A DNA stretch of 64,000 bases from NCBI GenBank assembly GCA_963698015.1, contig OY969109.1, forward strand, positions 2,046,001 to 2,110,000, read 5' to 3'. Positions within the stretch are counted from its first letter, which is position 1. Each line of letters opens with the position of its first letter. Below, one piece after another: positions 29,210 through 36,592 of the stretch. The position numbers and the translations under genes are program-made. The notes beneath the pieces were generated by a model that was given only the letters and a program-made list of their open reading frames with translations, did not search any database and had not been told where the DNA came from. Source of the DNA: VAXT01 sp963698015. GTDB lineage: Bacteria; Actinomycetota; Thermoleophilia; Gaiellales; Gaiellaceae.

Positions 29210-29901
29210 AGCGTGCCGTCCTTGCTGCCCTTGCGCTCGTCCTGCTGCCCGGCTGCGGGCACGAGCGCACGGGCTCGGGGAGCGCGACTTTGTGGGTCAC
29301 GCGCGACCGGGGAGCGACTGTGCTCACGGCGCGGACGGTCCCGGCGGGTCTGACGGCGATGCAGGCGCTCGACCGGGAGCTGGACGTGAAGACCAGGTTC
29401 AGCGGACGGTTCGTGCAGTCGATCCAGGGCATCGACGGCGATGCGTCCAAGCAGCGCGACTGGTTCTGGTTCCTGAACGGCATCGAGGCAGACCGCAGCG
29501 CTGCGGACTACCGGTTGCACGCGGGCGACCTCGAGTGGTGGGATTTTCGGTCCTGGCGCGGTGAGATGCGGGAGCCGGTCGTCGTCGGCGCCTTCCCGGA
29601 GCCGTTCCTGCACGGGTACGCGGGGCACGTACGACCGGTGGCAGTGCGGTACGCGGCAGAAGAACGAGCCGGCGCCCGCGCGATCGGAGGCCTTCTCCAC
29701 GCCGCCTCGATCGCGCCTCTTTCGGACCCGCCTCCCGAGGACGCGAATGTGTTTTACACAGTAAGAGGCAGCGACCGGTTCACGGCGTCGCTGCGCGATT
29801 CGGGCGACGCCGGCTCGCCCGTGCGGTTCGTCTTCGCTGGCGACGCCGCTGCGCTCGCGAGGCACCCGCGCCGCTTCCGCTACCGGTACCAGGTGCCGTG
29901 A
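29206..29901 (+). CDS. DUF4430-domain lipoprotein, putative cobalamin-binding component
   Basis: 231 residues; GTGA overlap with the preceding gene. The signal sequence ends in a lipobox (LLPGC), so the protein is probably lipid-anchored on the outer face of the membrane. A DUF4430-like segment is seen in MQALDRELDV, SIQGIDGD, RDWFWFLNGI and HAGDLEWWDFRSW. The C-terminal third (from about 145) has an alpha/beta character and no recognised family. GTGA overlap with ecfT follows. A lipid-anchored form next to a free secreted form suggests staged delivery of ligand to the EcfS subunit. Confidence 0.8.
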   Translation: MKRAVLAALALVLLPGCGHERTGSGSATLWVTRDRGATVLTARTVPAGLTAMQALDRELDVKTRFSGRFVQSIQGIDGDASKQRDWFWFLNGIEADRSAADYRLHAGDLEWWDFRSWRGEMREPVVVGAFPEPFLHGYAGHVRPVAVRYAAEERAGARAIGGLLHAASIAPLSDPPPEDANVFYTVRGSDRFTASLRDSGDAGSPVRFVFAGDAAALARHPRRFRYRYQVP

Positions 29902-30593
29902 GCCCGGTCCCCGCAGCTGCGCTGCTCGCCGCGCTCGCCGTCGTCGCGCTCACCGCGCAGCGCGGCTGGGTCGTCGCAGCGATCGCGATCGGCCTGTTCG
30001 CCGTCTGCCTGACCGCGCCGCGCGGTCGTCGCTGGATCTACCTGACCGGGACGCTCGTCTCGGCCCTCTCGGTGTTCGTGCTGAGCCCGTTCGTCTCGCA
30101 CGTCGGCACACACGTCATCTGGGAGGGGCCGAAGATTCCCGTAATCGGCTACCTCGATGTGACGAGCGAGGAGCTGGCGGCGGCGGGGATCCAGGCGCTT
30201 CGGCTCGCAGCGGTCGGCCTGGCGTTCGCCGCGTATGCGCTTCTGCTCGACCTCGACCGCTTGCTCCAGGCGGCCGGGTTTGCGCGGCGCTCCGTGCTCG
30301 CGGTCGGCCTCGCGACGAGGCTCGTGCCGACGCTCGAGCGCGACGCCGCCGGCTTCGTCGAGGCGCTGCGCGGCCGCGGCGTGCACGTCGACGGGATCCG
30401 GGGACACGCCCGCCTGCTCTCGCCCGTCCTCTCCGGCTCGCTGGAGCGCGCACTGAGCCTCGCCGAGTCGATGGAGGCGCGCGGCTTCGGCCGGGCGGGG
30501 CGAACTCGCGCGCCCGGAGCGCCGTGGACCCGGCTCGACCGTCTCGCGCTCGCGGCCGCGGTCCTGCTCTGCGTGGGGGCCCTGTGGCTCTAG
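29898..30593 (+). CDS. ECF transporter transmembrane subunit EcfT (CbiQ-like)
   Basis: 231 residues with about five hydrophobic segments. The cytoplasmic coupling motifs are present: LVPTLERDAAGFVEALRGRG and SLAESMEARGFG, the second matching the Ala-Arg-Gly signature that engages the ATPases. It forms the scaffold of an energy-coupling-factor importer together with the ATPases and the S component encoded next. It overlaps the ATPase gene by 10 bp. Confidence 0.9.
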   Translation: MSPVPAAALLAALAVVALTAQRGWVVAAIAIGLFAVCLTAPRGRRWIYLTGTLVSALSVFVLSPFVSHVGTHVIWEGPKIPVIGYLDVTSEELAAAGIQALRLAAVGLAFAAYALLLDLDRLLQAAGFARRSVLAVGLATRLVPTLERDAAGFVEALRGRGVHVDGIRGHARLLSPVLSGSLERALSLAESMEARGFGRAGRTRAPGAPWTRLDRLALAAAVLLCVGALWL

Positions 30594-31924
30594 CCCAGGT
30601 CGAGCAACTGACGTTCACGTACCCCGGCGGGGACCGGTCCGCGCTGTCCAACGTGTCGCTGCACGTCGAGCCGGGCGAGGTCGTGGCGCTGCTCGGGCCG
30701 TCGGGCTCCGGGAAGTCGACGCTCCTGCGCGCGCTCGCCGGTCTCGTCCCGCACTTCCACGGCGGCCGCTTCGAGGGCCGCGTCGAAGTGGCCGGGCGCG
30801 ACACGCGCCGCTTCCGCCCTGCGGACCTGGCCGACGAGGTCGCCTCGCTGTTCCAGGACCCCGAGGACCAGATCGTCTTCGGCCGGGTCGAGAACGAGGT
30901 CGCCTTCGGGCTCGAGAACCTCGGCACGCCTCCGGCGGAGATCTGGCCGCGCGTGCACGGCGCACTCGCCGACGCCGGCATCGCGCGCCTGGCGGAGCGG
31001 CGTACGGAGACGCTCTCGGCCGGCGAGCTGCAGCGCGTGTGCCTCGCAGCAGTCCTTGCGGTCGGCCCCTCGCTGCTCCTCCTCGACGAGCCGACATCGC
31101 AGCTCGACCCCGACGGAGCCGAGGCGATCATCGACCTCGCGTGTGAGCTGGGCTCGGCGGTCGTCGTCTCCGAGCAGCGGCCCACGCTTCCGCTGGAGCG
31201 CTGCGACCGCGTGCTCTTCGTCGAGCACGGCCGTGTGCTGCTCGACGCGCCCCGCGATCAGGCTCTGGCCCGGCTCGAGTCCGCGTATCTGCCGCGGTCG
31301 GCGGCGACTCCCGCCGGAGGCGGGGGAGAGGGCGAGCTTCTCGTCAGCGTCGAGAGTGCGACCTACTCGTACGGATCCGCGCGGGCCCTCGACGTCGCGT
31401 CGCTCGAGCTTCGCCGGGGCGAGATCGTCGCGCTGACGGGTCGCAACGGCATCGGCAAGACGACGCTCGCGAAGCTCGTCGCCGGGCTCCTCGAGCCCGA
31501 GGCAGGTCAGGTCGAGCGCCACGGAAGCGTGTGCTACCTGTCGCAGGACCCCGGCCGGTACCTCGTCACCGAGCGTGCCGAGCGCGAGGCGTCCCTCGCC
31601 GTCGGCGGAGATCTCGTCCGGGCACGCGAGGCGCTCGCCCGCGTCGGTCTGGCCGGCTTCGAGCGGCGCCACCCGCGCGACCTCTCGACCGGCGAGCGGG
31701 AACGGCTCGCCCTCGCGAGCGTGCTCGTGGCGGAGCCGGACGTCCTCGTCCTCGACGAGCCGACGCGAGGAGTCGACCCGCCGCGCAAGAGCGAGCTGGC
31801 CGACATCCTCCGGAGCGAGTCCGCGAGCCGCGCGACGCTGATCGTCACGCACGACCTCGTCTTCGCGGGCGACGTCGCCGACCGCGTCGTCCAGCTCGAA
31901 TCCCGGGAGCTCGCGCATGCCTAG
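30584..31924 (+). CDS. Fused double ATPase of an ECF transporter (EcfA-EcfA')
   Basis: 446 residues with two complete ABC ATPase domains. Domain 1 (about 3-235): Walker A GPSGSGKST, signature LSAGELQR, Walker B LLLLDEPTSQ. Domain 2 (about 245-446): Walker A GRNGIGKTT, signature LSTGERER, Walker B VLVLDEPTRG, switch His in LIVTHD. The CbiO-type fusion supplies both ATP sites of the ECF module. The GTG start at 30584 gives VALAQVEQLTFTYPGG, matching the usual N-terminus of these ATPases. Confidence 0.93.
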   Translation: MALAQVEQLTFTYPGGDRSALSNVSLHVEPGEVVALLGPSGSGKSTLLRALAGLVPHFHGGRFEGRVEVAGRDTRRFRPADLADEVASLFQDPEDQIVFGRVENEVAFGLENLGTPPAEIWPRVHGALADAGIARLAERRTETLSAGELQRVCLAAVLAVGPSLLLLDEPTSQLDPDGAEAIIDLACELGSAVVVSEQRPTLPLERCDRVLFVEHGRVLLDAPRDQALARLESAYLPRSAATPAGGGGEGELLVSVESATYSYGSARALDVASLELRRGEIVALTGRNGIGKTTLAKLVAGLLEPEAGQVERHGSVCYLSQDPGRYLVTERAEREASLAVGGDLVRAREALARVGLAGFERRHPRDLSTGERERLALASVLVAEPDVLVLDEPTRGVDPPRKSELADILRSESASRATLIVTHDLVFAGDVADRVVQLESRELAHA

Positions 31925-32591
31925 GCTGGCAGCCGTCGGGGCCTGCGCGGCCGCGCTCGCTGCGGCTGCCTGGGTGGCGATCGACCCGGCCCAATCGGGC
32001 CTGCCGCTGCTCCTCGCCGCGTCGGGGCTGCTCGTCGCGGGCGCAGCCTGGCTCGAGACGGGCCCCAACGCCTCGAAGGAGATTGCCCTCGTGGCGACGC
32101 TCGCCGCCGTCGCAGCCGCCGGGCGCGTGCTCTTCGTGGCCGTCCCGGGAGTGCAGCCGGTGACGGTGATCACGATCGCGGCAGGCGCGGCGCTCGGAGC
32201 ACGCGCCGGCTTCACGACCGGAGCGGTCGCCGCGCTCGCGTCGAACTTCTTCCTCGGCCAGGGGCCCTGGACGCCGTGGCAGATGCTCGCCTGGGGCGCG
32301 TGCGGCGTCGCGGGTGCGATCCTGGCGCCGGCGATTCGCGGCCGGATCCCGTTCGCCGTCCTGTGCTTCGTGCTCGGCTTCGCGTTCAGCGCGCTGATGG
32401 ACGTCTGGCTCTGGGTCAGCTTCTGGCCGCACACCTGGCAGGCGTTCACCGTCGTCTTTGCGCAGGGCGTCTGGTTCGACATGGCGCACGCCGTCGGCAA
32501 CGTCGTGATCGCCCTGGCGATCGGGCCCGAGTTGCGCCGGCTGCTCGAACGCTACGCACGGCGGATGCGGACGGAGGTCGTGTGGGCCTGA
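31917..32591 (+). CDS. ECF transporter substrate-binding membrane subunit (EcfS), CbrT-like, predicted cobalamin
   Basis: 224 residues with about six membrane helices. The segment GVQPVTVITIAAGAALGARAG, followed by NFFLGQGPWTPWQM, closely follows the CbrT-type S component known to import cobalamin. An AxxxA-like helix near the N-terminus would contact EcfT. Cobalamin specificity rests on this motif and on the riboswitch at the head of the operon. It overlaps both neighbours (8 bp upstream, 10 bp downstream). Confidence 0.88.
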   Translation: MPRLAAVGACAAALAAAAWVAIDPAQSGLPLLLAASGLLVAGAAWLETGPNASKEIALVATLAAVAAAGRVLFVAVPGVQPVTVITIAAGAALGARAGFTTGAVAALASNFFLGQGPWTPWQMLAWGACGVAGAILAPAIRGRIPFAVLCFVLGFAFSALMDVWLWVSFWPHTWQAFTVVFAQGVWFDMAHAVGNVVIALAIGPELRRLLERYARRMRTEVVWA

Positions 32592-33391
32592 AGCTCGCCG
32601 TCGCGGCTGTCGCCCTCGCGCTCACCTCGTCGCCGGGGGACTTCGTCGCCGCGCACCAGCAGCCCGACGGGGGCTTCGCGGAGACGGGGCAGAGCTCGGA
32701 CCCGAACCTGACCGCCTGGGCGGTGCTCGGGCTCAGTGCAGCGGGGAAGGCGCCGGATCGTTCGCCGGCCGACTACCTCGCTGGCGCACCCGCGACGACC
32801 GCCAATGACGTCGCCCTGCGGATCCTCGCGCTGCGGTCTCTCGGGCGCGAAACGAGCTCCCTGGTCGCCCGGCTCGAGAGCATGCGCGGCTCGGGCGGGC
32901 GCATCGGCACGCTCGTGAACTCGACGATCTGGGGCGTGCTCGCACTCCGCTCCGCCGGCCGCCCGGCTGGAACGAGCGTCCGCTACCTGAAGCGGGCGCA
33001 GCGCCCGAATGGAGGCTGGTCCTGGTACCCGCACGGCGCCGCGGACTCGAACGACACCGCCGCCGCGATCCAGGCGCTGCGCGCCGCCGGCATCGGCTCT
33101 CGCACCAACGCGATCAGGCGCGGGATCGCATATCTCCGAAGGGTCCAGCGCCCCGATGGAGGCTTCGCGCTCACACCCAGGCGGGCGTCGGACGCCCAAT
33201 CCACGGCGTGGGCGATCCAAGCGTTCCTCTCAGCGGGAAAAGAACCGGGCCGAAGAGCCTTCGGATACCTGGCGAGCCTGCGCCGCGCCGACGGCAGCTA
33301 CCGCTACTCGAAGCGCTACGCCGTCACACCTGTCTGGGTCACGTCGCAGGTTCTGCCGGCGCTCGCCCGGAAGCCGTTCCCGCTTCGTTAG
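32582..33391 (+). CDS. Secreted alpha/alpha-barrel repeat protein, intrinsic-factor alpha-domain-like
   Basis: 269 residues, GTG start overlapping the EcfS stop. A short hydrophobic N-terminus (LKLAVAAVALAL) suggests export. The rest consists of prenyltransferase/squalene-cyclase-type helical-pair repeats: QQPDGGFAETG with LTAWAVLGLSAAG; QRPNGGWSWYP with DTAAAIQALRAAG; QRPDGGFALTP with STAWAIQAFLSAG; and a last LRRADGSYRYS. The same alpha6/alpha6 fold forms the N-terminal cobalamin-binding domain of intrinsic factor and transcobalamin. In a B12-regulated operon with DUF4430 proteins, the likely role is cobalamin capture rather than prenyl transfer; this is inference. Confidence 0.75.
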   Translation: MGLKLAVAAVALALTSSPGDFVAAHQQPDGGFAETGQSSDPNLTAWAVLGLSAAGKAPDRSPADYLAGAPATTANDVALRILALRSLGRETSSLVARLESMRGSGGRIGTLVNSTIWGVLALRSAGRPAGTSVRYLKRAQRPNGGWSWYPHGAADSNDTAAAIQALRAAGIGSRTNAIRRGIAYLRRVQRPDGGFALTPRRASDAQSTAWAIQAFLSAGKEPGRRAFGYLASLRRADGSYRYSKRYAVTPVWVTSQVLPALARKPFPLR

Positions 33392-33400
33392 TCTCGGCGC

Positions 33401-34123
33401 ATGGCGGCCAGGGTCACCGCGTCGATCGTCACCATCGGGAACGAGCTCCTCTCCGGCGACACGGTCAACACGAACGCCGCGTGGCTCGCGCAGCAGCTCG
33501 AGGAGCTCGGCGTCGTCGTCACGCTGATGGCGTCGCTGCCCGACGAGATCGACCGCGTCGCGGAGTTCGTCCGCACCGAGTCCGACCGCGCGGACATCGT
33601 GCTCGTCACCGGCGGCCTCGGCGGCACGCCCGACGACATCACCCGCGAGGCGATGGCCGCCGCCTTCGAGGCGCCGCAGGGCGAAGTCGAAGACCTGGCG
33701 GACAGGCTGCGCTCCCGTTTCCCCTCCGACCCGGAGTACGCGGCCCGCTGGGCGAACCTTCCCGCGGGAGCGCGCCCCCTCGAGAACCCGCTCGGCGGCG
33801 CGCCCGGTTTCGTCGTCGGCAACGTCTACGTCATGCCCGGCCTGCCGGCCGAGATGAAGGCGATGTTCGCCACCGTCACGCCGGAGCTGGAGACGGAGGG
33901 ACCGATCACGTCGTGGCGCCGGACCTACGAGACGACCGAGGCGAAGATCGTCGGCGTGCTCGAGGCGATGGGCGACCGCTACCCGGGCGTGCTCGTCGGC
34001 TCGTACCCGAAGTTCCACACGGACGGCGCCACGGTCGAGGTCGTCGTCAAGTCGGCGGACCCGGCCGCCCTCGAGGCGGCCGTCGCCTGGCTCGAGCAGG
34101 CGCTCGAGGAGGCGACCGGCTAG
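33401..34123 (+). CDS. CinA N-terminal-like / MoCF-domain protein
   Basis: 240 residues beginning ASIVTIGNELLSGDTVNTNAAWLA, with the molybdopterin-binding-fold signature LVTGGLGGTPDDITREAMA. This matches the CinA-like COG1058 family (competence/damage-inducible protein A N-terminal half; some members are pyrophosphatases acting on NAD-related nucleotides). The C-terminal CinA deamidase domain is absent; instead about 70 residues form an alpha/beta tail (KIVGVLEAMGDRYPG onward). It follows the B12 operon after only 9 bp but is not obviously related to it. Confidence 0.85.
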   Translation: MAARVTASIVTIGNELLSGDTVNTNAAWLAQQLEELGVVVTLMASLPDEIDRVAEFVRTESDRADIVLVTGGLGGTPDDITREAMAAAFEAPQGEVEDLADRLRSRFPSDPEYAARWANLPAGARPLENPLGGAPGFVVGNVYVMPGLPAEMKAMFATVTPELETEGPITSWRRTYETTEAKIVGVLEAMGDRYPGVLVGSYPKFHTDGATVEVVVKSADPAALEAAVAWLEQALEEATG

Positions 34124-34479
34124 AAGGCGTCGGCAGGCGCGAGGTGGCCGTCGCGGCCGACGTAGCCGTCCTTCGCTCCGACCACGAGCATGACGAGGTC
34201 CTCGTCGCCGATGCTCGTGATGCGTCGAGGCGTCGTCGACTCCACGTGCACGACCCCGCCCGGCCCGAGCTCGAACGTGTCCCCGCCGACGTCGAAGCGC
34301 GCGCGTCCGCGGTGGACGAAGTAGAGCTCGTCCTGCTCGTCGTGGAAGTGGGGGCGGCTGACGACGCCGGGTGCCAGCACGAGCGCGTTGACACCGAAGG
34401 CCGTGACCCCCAGTTCGCGGCGCACCTTGCGGAAGACGCCGTCGCCCATCTCGTTGATCGATCCGAATGAATAGCCCAT
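34120..34479 (-). CDS. Small cupin-domain protein
   Basis: 119 residues from ATG 34479 (ATG 34488 and GTG 34491 are alternatives). A single cupin barrel: motif 1 is SRPHFHDEQDELYFVHRG with metal-binding His, His and Glu, and motif 2 is ELGPGGVVHVES. It probably binds a divalent metal; substrate is unknown. It converges with the CinA-like gene, overlapping by 4 bp, and diverges from the lipoprotein at 34500 with only 20 bp between them. Confidence 0.82.
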   Translation of the reverse strand: MGYSFGSINEMGDGVFRKVRRELGVTAFGVNALVLAPGVVSRPHFHDEQDELYFVHRGRARFDVGGDTFELGPGGVVHVESTTPRRITSIGDEDLVMLVVGAKDGYVGRDGHLAPADAF

Positions 34480-34499
34480 GGCTACCATCACCAGACCCT

Positions 34500-35402
34500 A
34501 TGCTGAAGCAAATCCATCGGCGGCTGGTCCCCGTGCTCATCCTCGCCTCGGCCGGCGCTCTGACAGCTTGTGGCGGAGGTGGCAACAGCCACTCGAGCTC
34601 CGGCCCGACGTTCGCCTACGACGCCTCCAGGCCGCTCGACCTGCGCACGCAGCGCACAACCCGCGAGGCCGGAGTCGCGATCCGCGACGTCTCGTTCAAG
34701 GGCGCGGCCGGCGAGACGATCCCAGCGTATCTCGTGGTGCCGCGCGGCAAGGGGCCCCATCCGGCCGTGATCTACGCGCACGGATCCGGGGGCAGCCGCC
34801 GTGATCTCCTGCCCTCGGCGGTCGGCCTCGCCGAACGTGGCGCGGTCGCGCTGGCGCTCGACATGAGGTACTCGGCGGCGCGAAGCAGACAGTCGCTGCC
34901 GCAAGGGATCGAGGGCGTGAGGGTCGCCACCGACAACGAGATCGAGTCGGTAGTCGAGGTGCGGCGCGCGGTCGACCTGCTCGATTCGCTTCCGTACGTG
35001 GACAAGCACAAGATCGGATACGTCGGCTGGAGCGCCGGCGCCCGGACCGGTGCGATCACGGCCGGAGTCGAGCATCGAATTCGGTTCTACGACCTGCTCG
35101 CCGGAGGCGCTCTGCCTGTCTCCAACTATGTCGCCGAGTCGCCGAAGGACAGCCGCGCGGAGGTCGAGGACCTGCTCGGAAAGACCGATCCTCTCCACTT
35201 CGTCGCGTTGGCGGCGCCGTCGAGCCTCCTCTTCCAGGACGGCCGGCACGACGAGGTGGTGCCGCGCAAGGCACTCGTCGGGCTCGAGCGCTCGGCGAGC
35301 AAGCCGAAGCAGCTGCGCTGGTACGACTCCGGACACGTCCCGAGCCAGCGGGCTTGGACGGATTCCCTCAAGTGGCTCTCTCAGCGGCTCGGCTTGACCT
35401 AG
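34500..35402 (+). CDS. Alpha/beta-hydrolase lipoprotein (dienelactone hydrolase-like)
   Basis: 300 residues. Signal sequence with lipobox LTAC and a Gly/Ser-rich spacer after it, so it is probably tethered outside the membrane. The hydrolase core starts at about residue 65: HPAVIYAHGSGGSRRD (oxyanion region), nucleophile Ser in GWSAGAR, acid in FQDGRHDEVV, and catalytic His in SGHVPSQ. The substrate is unknown; esters or small peptides are typical for this group. Confidence 0.85.
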   Translation: MLKQIHRRLVPVLILASAGALTACGGGGNSHSSSGPTFAYDASRPLDLRTQRTTREAGVAIRDVSFKGAAGETIPAYLVVPRGKGPHPAVIYAHGSGGSRRDLLPSAVGLAERGAVALALDMRYSAARSRQSLPQGIEGVRVATDNEIESVVEVRRAVDLLDSLPYVDKHKIGYVGWSAGARTGAITAGVEHRIRFYDLLAGGALPVSNYVAESPKDSRAEVEDLLGKTDPLHFVALAAPSSLLFQDGRHDEVVPRKALVGLERSASKPKQLRWYDSGHVPSQRAWTDSLKWLSQRLGLT

Positions 35403-35411
35403 GGTCTCACC

Positions 35412-35432
35412 AAGCCTAGAATAGCTAGGCTT
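35412..35432. promoter_or_regulatory. Probable PadR operator
   Basis: An 8-bp perfect inverted repeat, AAGCCTAG (35412-35419) and CTAGGCTT (35425-35432), separated by 5 bp. It ends on the first base of the TTG start of the PadR-type regulator. It is notably AT-richer than its surroundings. Position and symmetry suggest autoregulation. Confidence 0.6.
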
Positions 35433-35746
35433 TGCGATCCGAGGTATTGAAAGGTCACGTCGACCTGCTACTCCTGGCGACGCTCCGGCGAGGGCCGCTA
35501 CACGGGTACGGAATCGTCGAGGTGCTCCGTAGCGCGAGCGCAGGCACGTTCGACCTAGCCGAGGGCACGGTCTACCCGGCGCTCTACCGGCTCGAGGCGG
35601 CCGGGCTGCTCTCGAGCAGCTGGACGAAGGCGGCCGGACGGCGCCGACGCGTCTACGAGCTGACGAAGCGCGGGCGCGGCGAGCTCGCAAAGGGCCGCGA
35701 CGAATGGAAGGCGTTCGCGCACGCCGTCGAGGCGGTCGTCACATGA
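35432..35746 (+). CDS. PadR-family transcriptional regulator
   Basis: 104 residues from TTG 35432. Winged-helix PadR signature: LLLLATLRRGPLHGYGIVEVLR, then EGTVYPALYRLEAAGLLSSSW, then RRRVYELTKRGRGEL. PadR proteins are dimeric repressors of neighbouring transporter or stress genes. A palindrome overlaps the start codon. ATGA overlap with the next membrane protein shows that regulator and membrane protein form a pair, the usual PadR/DUF1700 arrangement. Confidence 0.92.
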   Translation: MRSEVLKGHVDLLLLATLRRGPLHGYGIVEVLRSASAGTFDLAEGTVYPALYRLEAAGLLSSSWTKAAGRRRRVYELTKRGRGELAKGRDEWKAFAHAVEAVVT

Positions 35747-36582
35747 TCGAGCGGCGGCTGGAGGATCTGAGCCACGAGCTGGGAAGCGTCGGCATCCATG
35801 GTCGACTCAAGCGCCGGATCCTGGCCGAGTCGGAAGACCACCTCCGCTCCGACCCGGATGCGCCGGCGCGGTTCGGCGATCCTCGCGAGCTCGCGAACGC
35901 CTTTGCGGCAGAGCTGGGAGTCCGGGCATCCCGGCGAGCGGCTGTGTCGGCCTTCGTCGCGCTCGGCGTCGCCGGTGCCGTCTACGCGGCCTCCGTGCTC
36001 AGCGCGAATCGTCCGCCCCCAGACACGTGGCCGCTCCTCGCAGTGCTCGTTTTCCCACTGGTGATCATCGCGCCGCAGGTCTCGTTCGTCGCCGGGATGC
36101 TGGCGTTCGTCCGCTCGCTGCGACGGCGCCGCAAGGCGGTCCTGCCGTCCGCGGAACTGACCGTGATCAACAACAGGACCACGCTCGCCCTGACGAGCGG
36201 TCTCGTCACGATGGCCGCCTTGATGACGTTCGCCTTTGCGCTCAGGAACGACATGGCGGACTGGTGGGTGGTCGGAACGCTCTCGGGAGCGGTCGTCGCG
36301 ACAGCCTTGCTCGTGCTCGCGGGTGTGCCGACCGTCGGAGCGACGCGGCTTCGGCCGAAGATCCCGGGCGATGCGGGCGACGTCTTCGACGACCTCGGCT
36401 TCGGGCGCACGGGTCCGTGGCGCTTCGCCCTCCGCGTAGCGCTCGGCGCCGGGGTCGTGGTCTGGATCTCGGCAGCCGTGCAGGGCGATCCGTTCGACGG
36501 CGCCATCCAGGGCACCGCGGAGGCGCTCGCGTGCCTCGCGGGCTTCGCGGCGTTCTGCCGCTATCTCGGGCTGCGGCGCTAG
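35743..36582 (+). CDS. Membrane protein co-transcribed with PadR (DUF1700-like N-terminus)
   Basis: 279 residues. The N-terminal 65 residues are a soluble helical segment (RRLEDLSHELGSV, ILAESEDHLRSDPDAPARFGDPRELANAF) resembling the HAAS/DUF1700 module found in proteins paired with PadR regulators. The rest contains about six or seven hydrophobic segments. The function is unknown; the pair may sense envelope stress, by analogy with other PadR-linked membrane proteins. Confidence 0.75.
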   Translation: MIERRLEDLSHELGSVGIHGRLKRRILAESEDHLRSDPDAPARFGDPRELANAFAAELGVRASRRAAVSAFVALGVAGAVYAASVLSANRPPPDTWPLLAVLVFPLVIIAPQVSFVAGMLAFVRSLRRRRKAVLPSAELTVINNRTTLALTSGLVTMAALMTFAFALRNDMADWWVVGTLSGAVVATALLVLAGVPTVGATRLRPKIPGDAGDVFDDLGFGRTGPWRFALRVALGAGVVVWISAAVQGDPFDGAIQGTAEALACLAGFAAFCRYLGLRR

Positions 36583-36592
36583 CATCGCCCGA

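Noticed and set aside
34069..34123. Full-length CinA
   Set aside because: The C-terminal deamidase domain is absent; the gene ends after the N-terminal half plus a short tail.
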